NCBI RefSeq assembly: GCF_004364125.1
Contig: NZ_SNZV01000005.1
Location: forward strand, 186,001-250,000
Direction: 5' to 3'
Length of the DNA stretch: 64,000 nt
Source of the DNA: Sphingobacterium paludis
GTDB lineage: Bacteria > Bacteroidota > Bacteroidia > Sphingobacteriales > Sphingobacteriaceae
Shown here: positions 18,456 to 26,408 of the stretch, piece after piece
How positions within the stretch are numbered: position 1 is the first letter of the stretch
How the letters are laid out: each line of letters starts with the position of its first letter
The notes under the pieces: model-generated
Told to the model about the DNA's origin: nothing
The model's input: the letters and a program-made list of their open reading frames with translations, nothing else
The model's database searches: none
Made by a program: the position numbers and the translations under genes

Positions 18456-19992
18456 CGTCTTGGGACAAGTCTAAAAATAATAGACTTGTCCCATTTTTTT
18501 TGCCCTGTAACTTGCTGTTATCCTGATAGATAAGAGCAATAGCAGAATTTAGTCTCGGAGTTCGATGTCTTTTTCCGTCAAATTCCAAAAAATCGGGGAA
18601 CATCGAACTCACTATAAGCCTTTTTTCCTCAATATCGCCGTTTTCATAGCGTCTATCAATGTTTGCGACCTTTTTTAAGGTGGATGCTACCAAGTCTTTT
18701 ATCTCTGTTCCCACTACTGCCAAGTCGTTTAATCTACGTTCCAAAACCTCAATCTTTCCTTTGGTCAATTTCTTTACTTCTTGAAAATCGTCATCTGCCA
18801 TTTCTCCATCGGCATTCTTTAAAAGCGCATTTTGATAGCGTTTGTTCAACGCATCAATCTCACCTATGATATTTGTCCGTTCGGTATTTTGGGCTTTGGT
18901 TTTGTTATTGGAGTCTTTTATAAAGGCTTCGATAAAAACATCGACCATACCCTCTTTTGGCGACATATACCGTAACTGTTTTAAGAAAGCCTCATTGGCG
19001 GTTTCGGCTTTGAACCGTACTCCGCAGGAGGAAGTGCAATGATAGTAGTAATAGTAATTGCCCATCTTTCCCTTTGAGGCACTCCCTGTGAGCATCCTAT
19101 TACAATTAGGGTTAGGGCATTTAATAAACCCTCTAAGCGGTAGATTGTCCATAGCCACAATTTTAGGCTTTACAACCCTCTTTCTCCCATCGAGAATATC
19201 CTGTACATCCGCAAACGTCTTTTCGCTGATTAATGGCTCATGCTGTCCTTTGACAAAATATCCCTTTTCCTCTTTGTATGGAGGAATGAATATTTTGCCA
19301 CAGTACAAGGGATTTCGGACAGCTACCCAAAAGTTATTTTTGCTGAACCGCCCCTTTCCATCGGCTTTCTCCCGAACCATCTTCCATATCTGTTCGGTAT
19401 TGAAGTTATTGGAAACGATTTGTTCAAACGCCCATTTTAAAAGCGGTGCTTCAAATTCATGGGGTGCAATGAACTTCTTTTTGCCCTCTGTTATCTTATT
19501 GGCATATCCCAATGGAGCAGTACCCATATACCGCCCCTCTTTTTTCGCCCTGCGCATCCCGTGAAACACATTTAATGCACGCCTGTCGTTCTCAACTTCC
19601 GGTGATGCAAGATAGAACGCAAGCATGATTTTATTTTCGGGAATGGTAAGGTCTAAGGGCTGTTCTATCGCAACAGGCTCAGCGCCATGTGTCCGCAACT
19701 GGTTAATCATCTGATAGGCATCCCCTGCGTTCCTACTGAACCTATCCCATTTGGTAAATAATATTATCGACCCCGCTTTGTTGTTCTTTGTCTTGCGTAG
19801 GTTGGATAAATATTTCTGCCACTCTGGACGTTTGAACGATTTTGCCGAATGGTCTTCTACGTAAACATCCCTTACCGGAATGCCTTTTATCTCACAATAT
19901 TTTCTTAATCGGTCTTCTTGGTCACGTTGCGAATATCCCTTATCCGCTTGCTCGTCTGTCGATACACGTATGTATAAATCTGCCTTTTTCAT
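18394..19992 (-). CDS. Large serine recombinase (ICE integrase)
   Basis: 532 residues. The N-terminal resolvase domain has catalytic Ser11 in YIRVSTDEQ and FTKWDRFSRNAGDA with the conserved arginines. A recombinase DNA-binding domain follows (APLGYANK ... NPLYCGKI), then a zinc ribbon (CPNPNC ... CTSSCGVRF) and a coiled coil. It should catalyse integration and excision at tRNA-Lys. The last residues, GFEPRTHTLKVYCSTS, are translated from the antisense strand of the tRNA, and the stop codon lies in the D arm; thus the C-terminus depends on the insertion site and must differ in the excised circle. Large serine integrases are less usual than tyrosine ones in this tra-module family. Confidence 0.93.
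   Translation of the reverse strand: MKKADLYIRVSTDEQADKGYSQRDQEDRLRKYCEIKGIPVRDVYVEDHSAKSFKRPEWQKYLSNLRKTKNNKAGSIILFTKWDRFSRNAGDAYQMINQLRTHGAEPVAIEQPLDLTIPENKIMLAFYLASPEVENDRRALNVFHGMRRAKKEGRYMGTAPLGYANKITEGKKKFIAPHEFEAPLLKWAFEQIVSNNFNTEQIWKMVREKADGKGRFSKNNFWVAVRNPLYCGKIFIPPYKEEKGYFVKGQHEPLISEKTFADVQDILDGRKRVVKPKIVAMDNLPLRGFIKCPNPNCNRMLTGSASKGKMGNYYYYYHCTSSCGVRFKAETANEAFLKQLRYMSPKEGMVDVFIEAFIKDSNNKTKAQNTERTNIIGEIDALNKRYQNALLKNADGEMADDDFQEVKKLTKGKIEVLERRLNDLAVVGTEIKDLVASTLKKVANIDRRYENGDIEEKRLIVSSMFPDFLEFDGKRHRTPRLNSAIALIYQDNSKLQGKKNGTSLLFLDLSQDVIPLGFEPRTHTLKVYCSTS
18459..18501 (+). terminator. tRNA-Lys terminator embedded in the recombinase coding region
   Basis: Perfect 13-bp arms TGGGACAAGTCTA (18461-18473) and TAGACTTGTCCCA (18481-18493) are followed by eight T on the plus strand. 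The same DNA encodes recombinase codons on the minus strand. It terminates tRNA transcription and shields the element from read-through. Confidence 0.88.
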
Positions 19993-19996
19993 TAGA

Positions 19997-20158
19997 TTAA
20001 AGTTTTCCTCTTAGATACTGGTTAACTGCAATGTCAGCTATCTTCTTGACAAACCCCAAGATGGTTTTCGCTTCCTCTAAATCGACCTCTGTTCCTTTCT
20101 TTTTCAAGATTTGTACAACTCTTTCGGGGGTTAAATCGTTCGCTTTTTCTTTCTCCAT
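19997..20158 (-). CDS. Small protein paired with the ICE recombinase
   Basis: 53 residues from the ATG at 20158 (a 10-residue extension to 20188 is possible). It is charged and helical: LTPERVVQILKKKGTEVDLEEAKTILGFVKKIADIAVNQYL. It ends 4 bp before the recombinase start, so the two are co-transcribed. It could be a recombination directionality or regulatory factor, but no domain is recognised. Confidence 0.6.
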   Translation of the reverse strand: MEKEKANDLTPERVVQILKKKGTEVDLEEAKTILGFVKKIADIAVNQYLRGKL

Positions 20159-20648
20159 CTTCAACTGATTTTTGCTTGTTAACCACACGGATTAATCCGC
20201 ACAGACAAACTTATTGCACTGATGGACTGGATATTGGATTGTGTCTTTGGGTTGAATTACTTGGCATAGTCTGCCTGTTTAGAACCATTTCGGCAATGCT
20301 GTTCCTCATTACTTCCACGTTTGGTTATGCCTAAAAAGCGAATATGCCTGTTGTTCACGTTTCATGGAGCAAAGGTTAGACGTGTTCTTAACGGAAGCAA
20401 AAGGTCATGCAAGTTTGAAGAAAAATCTCCACCCGTTGGGTAGTATTTGTTTTCCAAAACCTTGTGCATCCTAAACACTAACCTAAACTGCTCCCGAAAC
20501 GAAACACAGCATACTCCGGCTCTTTACACGAATAAAAAAAATGTCAGGCATGAGGAATATAAGCATTGGAAATGGTATTGAAACAAAACAACAGCACCAC
20601 CTCTCATTGCCGAATAAATAAAAAAAATTAATTCAAAACAGTAAAGAA
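20159..20648. other. Intergenic region upstream of recombinase and ardA
   Basis: 490 bp between divergent genes with no credible ORF. It holds a 12-bp perfect palindrome at 20188-20199 and is AT-rich near ardA. No repeats longer than the palindrome were noticed. Confidence 0.55.
20188..20199. promoter_or_regulatory. Palindrome CGGATTAATCCG upstream of the recombinase unit
   Basis: A perfect 12-bp palindrome centred 35 bp upstream of the small-protein start codon, in a position for a repressor site. No regulator is identified. Confidence 0.35.
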
Positions 20649-21182
20649 ATGACACATCAAATAAATACATCGGAAGCAAGGGTATATGTCGGCACATACG
20701 CAAAATATAATGGCGGTTCAATCTTCGGGGAATGGCTAACGCTATCCGAATATGCGGACAAAGACGAATTTTACGATGCTTGCAGGGAGTTGCACGATGA
20801 CGAGGAAGACCCCGAATTTATGTTTCAAGATTACGAGAATATCCCGAACGGCTTAATCGGCGAAAGTTGGATAAGCGATAGCATATTTGAGTTTTTGGAG
20901 GCTTTGGAAGATATGGACGAAACCCGAAAAAAGGCGTTTCTAATATGGTGCGACAACGAACACCGTAAGCTATCCGAGGGGGATATTGATGACCTAATAA
21001 GCGACTTTGACAATGACTATATAGGGGAATACAAGGACGAGGAAGATTTTGCCTATGAACAGGTAGAGCAAATGGACTTGCCCGAATTTGCAAAAACGTA
21101 CTTCGATTATGAGGCTTATGCCCATGACCTGTTTTGCGGTGATTATTGGAGTGATGGCGGTCATGTATTCTACAATTCATAA
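20649..21182 (+). CDS. ardA: Antirestriction protein ArdA
   Basis: 177 residues, strongly acidic. ARVYVGTYAKYNGGSIFGEWLTL at the N-terminus, FMFQDYENIPNGLIGESW in the middle and FDYEAYAHDLF near the end match ArdA. ArdA mimics DNA and inhibits type I restriction enzymes, protecting the incoming ICE in a new host. Its location close to the integration end agrees with early-expressed leading-region genes of other elements, though the oriT is far away here. Confidence 0.92.
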   Translation: MTHQINTSEARVYVGTYAKYNGGSIFGEWLTLSEYADKDEFYDACRELHDDEEDPEFMFQDYENIPNGLIGESWISDSIFEFLEALEDMDETRKKAFLIWCDNEHRKLSEGDIDDLISDFDNDYIGEYKDEEDFAYEQVEQMDLPEFAKTYFDYEAYAHDLFCGDYWSDGGHVFYNS

Positions 21183-21188
21183 AACTTC

Positions 21189-21214
21189 GGGAACGGTGCG
21201 CCGTTCCCATCTTT
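21189..21214 (+). terminator. Hairpin after ardA
   Basis: GGGAACGG and CCGTTCCC arms (21189-21196, 21201-21208) with a TGCG loop lie 6 bp after the ardA stop. The T-run is weak (CTTTATT). Confidence 0.55.
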
Positions 21215-21358
21215 ATTAAAATCCGGTGGGCAAAAAGACAGGTCCTTTCGATGGTCGGAACCGTCTTTTTGCGGAAAGCGGAACAACCCCTTTGTTAAAT
21301 GCAGTCACTCTACAACTCCCTATATCCGCATTTCCCAAAGAGGCTGTAGATTGCCGTT

Positions 21359-21396
21359 CTACTTTCTTTCGTGAGTTGAAACGAAAAAGAAAGTAG
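21359..21396 (-). terminator. Hairpin after the receiver-domain gene
   Basis: CTACTTTCTTTCG pairs with CGAAAaAGAAAGTAG (one bulge) just downstream of the minus-strand receiver gene. It is T-rich rather than followed by a clean T-run. Confidence 0.45.
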
Positions 21397-21411
21397 CAAA
21401 GAAACCTACGT

Positions 21412-21849
21412 TTATCGTTGACTTTTAAAATATTCCAATGCTATTTCGCTAACACCCACACTGAAATATTTTTTGTTTCTGCTCAACGCTTTAACGGCTG
21501 TCGCCATTTCTTCGGGGTCGGAGAGTTTCAAGACATAACCTGAAACGCCTGCTTTTAGCATATCTGTTATGCTTTCCGTGTCATCTTCCATACTTGAAAT
21601 TAGGACTTTCAAATCGGGATGCTTTTCAAGTAAAAGTTTAGCCGTAGTAAAGTCTTCCTCAATGAGACAGACATCCGGCAACTTGCCACTCTCTTTTATT
21701 TTTTGCAGGGCATCCTGCCCGTAATCCGAATGGAACAATACCGTATATCCCGAATTTTCAAGTTGCTTTACAGACATATCCCGAAGCTGTGGATTGTCAT
21801 CTATGACCGCTACATAGACATTGTTTTCATTGTCTTTTCCAGTATTCAT
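21412..21849 (-). CDS. Orphan receiver-domain protein with Glu at the phosphoacceptor site
   Basis: 145 residues from the ATG at 21849. It is a stand-alone CheY-like fold: VIDDNP (acidic pair 17-18), VLISS in strand 4 and GYVLKLSDPEEM with the conserved Lys. The usual phosphoacceptor Asp is replaced by Glu64 (PDVCLIEED), so it may be fixed in an active-like state and not respond to a kinase. No output domain, although the C-terminal 25 residues are additional. No partner kinase is nearby. A role in ICE regulation is inference. Confidence 0.75.
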   Translation of the reverse strand: MNTGKDNENNVYVAVIDDNPQLRDMSVKQLENSGYTVLFHSDYGQDALQKIKESGKLPDVCLIEEDFTTAKLLLEKHPDLKVLISSMEDDTESITDMLKAGVSGYVLKLSDPEEMATAVKALSRNKKYFSVGVSEIALEYFKSQR

Positions 21850-21906
21850 AATATCTGTTTTAAAAGTAGCGACCTGCAATAAAAAAAGCGCAGGCAACTA
21901 CACTTA

Positions 21907-22020
21907 CCGATACTGGGGCACTGGTATGCCTGACAACGAATAAGCGAGCACCCACGCCTATGGCGTGAGTATTCCTACTTATTGTCTCGTTGTCTTAAAA
22001 ATTACCAGTTTTCAGTATCG
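21907..22020. repeat. Long imperfect palindrome (about 114 bp)
   Basis: The arms share, in order, CGATACTG, CTGGTA, GACAACGA, AATAAG or ATAAG and CACGCC, with the axis near 21960 (CCACGCCTATGGCGTGA). Small gaps of different length separate these blocks, so it folds as one long interrupted hairpin. It lies upstream of the minus-strand receiver gene. No coding capacity is seen. It might be a regulatory RNA, a protein-binding site or a miniature element. Confidence 0.6.
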
Positions 22021-22175
22021 AGACTTAAAGCAAAAACACTTTAAGAATTTTAATATTTTACAATTACAAAGGTAATGATGTCGATTCTATTACGCAACCG
22101 TATAATGTTCTTATCTTGCATATTCATTCTTTATTCTCAGCCCTACAATTCGATCGAAGATGTCTCGAATTAAGC

Positions 22176-22853
22176 TTAATCATTCGTTCCATATATCTTC
22201 CGAAACTCGTTCTCAATTTCTGTGGAGATTTGTTCAAGTTCCGTTAATGTTCCTTCAAATGCACCAATATTCCAGATTCCTGCTATATAGTACCCATCAT
22301 TATTTTGCGCATTAAATTCCATTTCTTCCTCTGTTTGTTCGGGAAACAATCCTCCATTATATGTCTCAATAAACTCGTCAACTGTTGGAATGAGGGCATC
22401 AATTTTTTCGCAAAGTTGTTTAGGAAATAGAAGTCGATTTTGATGATAAATGTCTTTGAATTCGTGTCGGAAGTTTATCAAATATCTTACTTCTTCGTCT
22501 GGCTTTATGTGTTGAGTAAATTTTTCACCTTTCATCATGTAATTAATAACTGATGTCATTCTTTGAAACTTCTGAAAAGTGTCATGAATTGCGTCCACTT
22601 GCTTTTGATGGTTGGTTTTAAATTTTACAAGGTCTTTGTCAAGATTTGACTGAAATTTCTTGAGTGATTGTTCTGACACCTCTTGAGCAATTAATTCTGA
22701 CCTCTTCACTAAATATTTCCATGTGAGGATAAGAACTACAGCCAGAGCAATTACAAGTATTACTCCTCCAATGCCAAAAACTTGTTCGATAGCGTTTAGC
22801 TTTTTAACTACTTTGTCAATCTCATTCACTTGCATTGTGTTTTTTTTGTTCAT
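22176..22853 (-). CDS. Single-pass membrane coiled-coil protein of unknown function
   Basis: 225 residues. One transmembrane helix (about 28-48, GIGGVILVIALAVVLILTW) precedes a long charged helical region (50-110, with KFQSNLDKDLVKFKTNHQKQ) likely to form a coiled coil, then a globular acidic C-terminus. It is the last gene of an AT-rich three-gene minus-strand cluster with the FRG protein and the 252-residue protein. I recognise no family. The layout would suit a membrane-anchored effector or scaffold, which is inference. Confidence 0.7.
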   Translation of the reverse strand: MNKKNTMQVNEIDKVVKKLNAIEQVFGIGGVILVIALAVVLILTWKYLVKRSELIAQEVSEQSLKKFQSNLDKDLVKFKTNHQKQVDAIHDTFQKFQRMTSVINYMMKGEKFTQHIKPDEEVRYLINFRHEFKDIYHQNRLLFPKQLCEKIDALIPTVDEFIETYNGGLFPEQTEEEMEFNAQNNDGYYIAGIWNIGAFEGTLTELEQISTEIENEFRKIYGTND

Positions 22854-22917
22854 TATAATTTCGGAAATTTCCAGTTAGTACGGTTTCCATTACTAATATG
22901 GTGTTCAATCAGTTTAT

Positions 22918-24012
22918 TCATTTCTTTACTGTCTTTAGAATCTCATCAAGTGTATATAAGAAGTCTAGAATTTGCCCTGTCGTAACTTTTTTAGGCGTAT
23001 GCACTAAAGTATTTCTAAAGGTTCTAAGTCTGTCAATTTGAAGAGATTGTTCCTTATCAAGGTAACCGTTTTCAAGCAACATTCTATTAGCTTCACGAAC
23101 ACTCAAAAATCTATCGGTTTGCTTACGAGCCAATGTTATTAGTTTTTCTTCAAGTTCAGCCCACGATTTAAGAAACTCGCCTAAGTCACCTGTTCTTAGC
23201 TCTTTGTCAGCGATATACTTTATTTGTTGGCATAATTCGAAGATTGGGTCTTTATCAGGATACAATGATTTTATTGGAATTTGGTCAAATCCTTTTCCCC
23301 AAAACGATTTATTGTTTGGTATTTTAAATTTAGCAAGAAGTCTGTTGTTGAAGTCAAGTTCAGTTTTTGTGTCATAGCTTGTTGTAATGTCATCTGTACC
23401 CGCTAAATAACCTTCTTGAAAATATGGTCGCAAAGCTGTCGGTGGGCAAATACTTAACAGTCTAATATTTATTAAATCGTGTTCTGAATTAATTGTAATT
23501 CTATTAGTCAAATATGGAAGTCCAAAAACAAAAACATAGGCAAAATCTTCCGCATTGTCCATCGTTGCAAACGAACAAGCAACTCTTAAAGAATGGGTAA
23601 AATCAAGATAAGGAGTGTGGCATACTTCATAATGCTGTAATACACTCCATTGAACAGCTTTTCTTCTTTTGAGTTCTTTGTAACCCTCTATCTTTTTGCT
23701 ATCAAAGAGGTCAACCAAAGCCTTGCTTGCTCCTTCTAAAATGTCAAACCGATTTGTAAGTTCACGAATTGGTAAATAGTCCCCTCGATAAATGCTGGGA
23801 TAAAATGAAGAGCTCCCGGCCTTGTTTTTATAGTCTCTGGACTGTCCTCGATAAAAAATTAAATGGTCTTTGTTTTTGAAAGCTAATTTGGCCGTGTGTT
23901 CAACAAGTTCTCTAAATGTCTCAACCGGAAACGGATCACTCGCACCAACTTTGGACGGGTCACCAAAGTGTTTCAACAATTCGTCTGTTAGTTCAGGTTG
24001 TATTCGTCGCAT
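22918..24012 (-). CDS. FRG-domain protein
   Basis: 364 residues. LIFYRGQSRDYKN (about 51-63), SSFYPSIYRGDY, the VLQHYEVCHTPYLDFTHSLRVACSFA segment (cut here for length) and AYVFVFGLP form an FRG domain, named after its Phe/Tyr-Arg-Gly motif; its biochemical activity is not settled. The C-terminal third is helical and begins with an all-polar LRTGDLGEFLKSW. FRG proteins occur in phage-exclusion and accessory loci. Its position between two unknown genes in an ICE suggests a defence or conflict function; that is inference. Confidence 0.82.
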   Translation of the reverse strand: MRRIQPELTDELLKHFGDPSKVGASDPFPVETFRELVEHTAKLAFKNKDHLIFYRGQSRDYKNKAGSSSFYPSIYRGDYLPIRELTNRFDILEGASKALVDLFDSKKIEGYKELKRRKAVQWSVLQHYEVCHTPYLDFTHSLRVACSFATMDNAEDFAYVFVFGLPYLTNRITINSEHDLINIRLLSICPPTALRPYFQEGYLAGTDDITTSYDTKTELDFNNRLLAKFKIPNNKSFWGKGFDQIPIKSLYPDKDPIFELCQQIKYIADKELRTGDLGEFLKSWAELEEKLITLARKQTDRFLSVREANRMLLENGYLDKEQSLQIDRLRTFRNTLVHTPKKVTTGQILDFLYTLDEILKTVKK

Positions 24013-24171
24013 TTGATTTTTTTTATATCTGCTTGGAGCTTCGAAAAGCAGTAGATTTCGAAGTGCTACACTTATGCCAGAATTGAATTTGATAGGGATT
24101 AAAGCTTTATTTAGATAATCAACTCCACTTTCTTGCCAAATACCTGTTAGCGATGCGGGCTTATCTTTTTG

Positions 24172-24930
24172 CTATTCTTCACATTCTTTCTTCCATCGTT
24201 TATAATAATTTTGAAGCCCCGTCCGTCTGCCACCTTGAAAGTATTTTCCATTATTCAAGGTATCAATTAGCTTTTCAATGTCTTTTGCGTGGTCAGTGTC
24301 CCAATTTAGTTCTCGAATAAGATAAGCTCCTATGATGTCAGCATTTATAGATGGTTCATATTTATGCAATGCAAGAATATATGTTTTGGCTTGCTCCTCA
24401 TCTGAATGATGAGAAATACCCGTTGACATATTAATACTGTTTGTCAGACTCTTCATAGCTTTTTTTACTATACAAGAGGGCTCTGGATATGCTGAAACAG
24501 CATGTTGATTCCCACGAAGTTCGGTCGGATTCCAAGTCTGAACCCACTTATCCAGTCCGTTTGCGAGCCAAGGAATGGCAATTATTGCTTTTACAGAATA
24601 AAAGTCGTCAATTGGGGATAAGTCATCATTATCTAGTCCACAAGTGATGACAATTTCAGAGGTAGTGTAACTGTCTTTATAAGTTCTTTTTGTTTCAAAT
24701 TTAAAAACTGGTTTACAATTTTTAAATTTCGTTCCTTTAAATAATTGTTTTACGACATCTATACCAAACAATCTCTCAAACCAACCTGTATTATTTTTTG
24801 TATGTATTAAAATAATCACTTTTTTGATTTCTTGGTCTTTGTCGGCAAGTTCACAAGCATAACGCATTGCTTCTTTATAAGCATCATCATCATTACCGCT
24901 TGTAGCTATAAAAAATCTGTGTTTACTCAT
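24172..24930 (-). CDS. Unknown protein, first gene of the FRG cassette
   Basis: 252 residues from the ATG at 24930; an upstream in-frame ATG at 25062 would overlap the neighbouring gene and is not used. The N-terminus RFFIATSGNDDDAYKEAMRYACEL followed by KKVIILIHTKNN looks like an alternating alpha/beta fold. The C-terminal half holds DLSPIDDFYSVKAIIAIPWLANGLDKW and a helical tail ending YKRWKKECEE. No family is recognised. It is AT-rich like the two genes downstream and unlike the tra genes. Confidence 0.65.
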   Translation of the reverse strand: MSKHRFFIATSGNDDDAYKEAMRYACELADKDQEIKKVIILIHTKNNTGWFERLFGIDVVKQLFKGTKFKNCKPVFKFETKRTYKDSYTTSEIVITCGLDNDDLSPIDDFYSVKAIIAIPWLANGLDKWVQTWNPTELRGNQHAVSAYPEPSCIVKKAMKSLTNSINMSTGISHHSDEEQAKTYILALHKYEPSINADIIGAYLIRELNWDTDHAKDIEKLIDTLNNGKYFQGGRRTGLQNYYKRWKKECEE

Positions 24931-24991
24931 ATCTACTTTTTTATTTCTGTATTTGTTGTTGTCTTCTATTACACTAATTTCTTTTGCAAAC

Positions 24992-25267
24992 TTATGGTTT
25001 TTGAATCTCCGTATTTTGGGATGCCTTTTTCTGCCTTGAATAACTCCACAGGAAAAGCACACCGAATATAATTAGGGCGTAAGCTATCCATTTGCCCACA
25101 CGTTCGATAAACTTAATCGCAACCGATTTTTCATATGATGAAAAGCCCTCCGCTCCGGTCGAGCTACGTCTGTAAAACTTCCTGCGGTTAATCCAGTAAC
25201 GCAGAACTAACCCCAAAACCAATGCTATTATGCCTAAAACCAGTGATGCACCCATAACGATAAACAC
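24992..25267 (-). CDS. Small two-helix membrane protein of the tra region
   Basis: 91 residues with membrane helices at about 4-24 and 58-76 around a basic loop RRKFYRRSS. It lies just after the tra operon terminator. Proteins of this kind are frequent next to Bacteroidetes tra operons, sometimes misnamed as a molybdenum transporter permease. Function unknown. Confidence 0.6.
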   Translation of the reverse strand: MFIVMGASLVLGIIALVLGLVLRYWINRRKFYRRSSTGAEGFSSYEKSVAIKFIERVGKWIAYALIIFGVLFLWSYSRQKKASQNTEIQKP

Positions 25268-25341
25268 CTATATTTCAATCTCTAAATTTACAAAATCTAT
25301 TTGTTTTGCTCCACAGCAAAATAGAACACAGTTTAATCAAA

Positions 25342-25372
25342 AAATCCCGCCACTATGGACGGGATTTGCCGT
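25342..25372 (-). terminator. Terminator of the tra operon
   Basis: AAATCCCG (25342-25349) and CGGGATTT (25360-25367) arms enclose a 10-nt loop; on the minus strand six T follow. It sits 3 bp after the traQ-like stop codon. Confidence 0.85.
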
Positions 25373-25374
25373 CT

Positions 25375-25821
25375 TTAATCACGGCTATTAAACTGGAAAC
25401 TTATTTGCTTTTCGTTCCCGAAGTTGTCCGAAATCCAAATATCAAACGACTGTGATACGGTGGATTGGGAAGTGTAATACAGCCTAAATTGTGTCTGTGG
25501 CAACACGTACACGTCATTGGGCATATACGGCGGTTCGCTGTAATACCGCAATGTTCCCTGTCCGTCAAACTGGAAATAGCGGATGTAGTATTTCGCATCA
25601 TTGAAATTGCCCGACCGTTGAACGGTAATCCGTATTTCAACGGTCTGTCCGTTCGCTACCTCTTTGGGTACAGGCATCACCTGTATCTCAAAAGGGTAAT
25701 TCTGTTGTATATCGAGTTCGTCTTTTTCACACGAAGTCAGCACCACGGCGCAGACCAACATCGCCAAGAGCATGAACATTGCCTGCAAATGTAGGCCGTA
25801 CTTTCTGATTAATATTTTCAT
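25375..25821 (-). CDS. traQ: Conjugal transfer lipoprotein, DUF3872 (TraQ family)
   Basis: 148 residues. A signal peptide ends in a lipobox (VVLTSCEKDE), so it is a lipoprotein. The rest is a beta-rich DUF3872 domain (YPFEIQVMPVPKEVANGQTVEIRI). It is the last gene of the tra operon, 12 bp after traO, and matches TraQ of CTnDOT-type elements by position and family. Its place in the transfer apparatus is not known in detail. Confidence 0.8.
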   Translation of the reverse strand: MKILIRKYGLHLQAMFMLLAMLVCAVVLTSCEKDELDIQQNYPFEIQVMPVPKEVANGQTVEIRITVQRSGNFNDAKYYIRYFQFDGQGTLRYYSEPPYMPNDVYVLPQTQFRLYYTSQSTVSQSFDIWISDNFGNEKQISFQFNSRD

Positions 25822-25833
25822 CGTAAATCAATT

Positions 25834-26391
25834 TTAAAAGTTAAACCTTAGTCCAATCCCTGCCGATGGACGGAACTGTTTCAAATCCGTGCCCCATAAT
25901 ACTTTTGTCCGCCCTTGCAGGAGCAGGACAAAGCGGTCGGACAGGTACGTTTCGAGCGTGAGCCGTCCGCCCGTACCATAGACAAAATTGTCTTTGTCGA
26001 GAATGGTCGAGCCGTCCGGTAGCATTGCTTCACTCCGGTTGATGGTTTCATAACCTGCCACGGCTGTTAGCCCTGCATTCAGCGTAAAGGTCTTTCTTGC
26101 ATCGCCCAATAGCTGAAGACTGTAACCCACTTCGCCCGTATAGGTTTCGAGCGGTATCTGTACATCCCTGTAATCGGAAAACTGATGGGTGTACTCCGCA
26201 CCCCATATCCAGTAATTGCCGTTCTTTCTGTTCACGGTCAATGCCAAATTCAGATAGTAATTGTCGCTTATTTCTTTGGACAGCATACCTGCGTTTATTT
26301 CCAATCCCTTTTGTTTGGGGAGCATTCGCTGTGCCTGTACCGCCTTCATGCTTAGCATGGCAAGCCCCATGGCAAAAATGTATCTCATCAT
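25834..26391 (-). CDS. traO: Conjugative transposon protein TraO
   Basis: 185 residues with a signal peptide (ending AVQAQ) and a beta-strand-rich body such as YWIWGAEYTHQFSDYRD and PSAGIGLRFNF at the C-terminus, consistent with an outer-membrane barrel. It fits TraO by order after traN. A second ATG one codon downstream is equally possible. Confidence 0.85.
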   Translation of the reverse strand: MMRYIFAMGLAMLSMKAVQAQRMLPKQKGLEINAGMLSKEISDNYYLNLALTVNRKNGNYWIWGAEYTHQFSDYRDVQIPLETYTGEVGYSLQLLGDARKTFTLNAGLTAVAGYETINRSEAMLPDGSTILDKDNFVYGTGGRLTLETYLSDRFVLLLQGRTKVLWGTDLKQFRPSAGIGLRFNF

Positions 26392-26408
26392 TGTTCGTTC
26401 TTTTTGGG

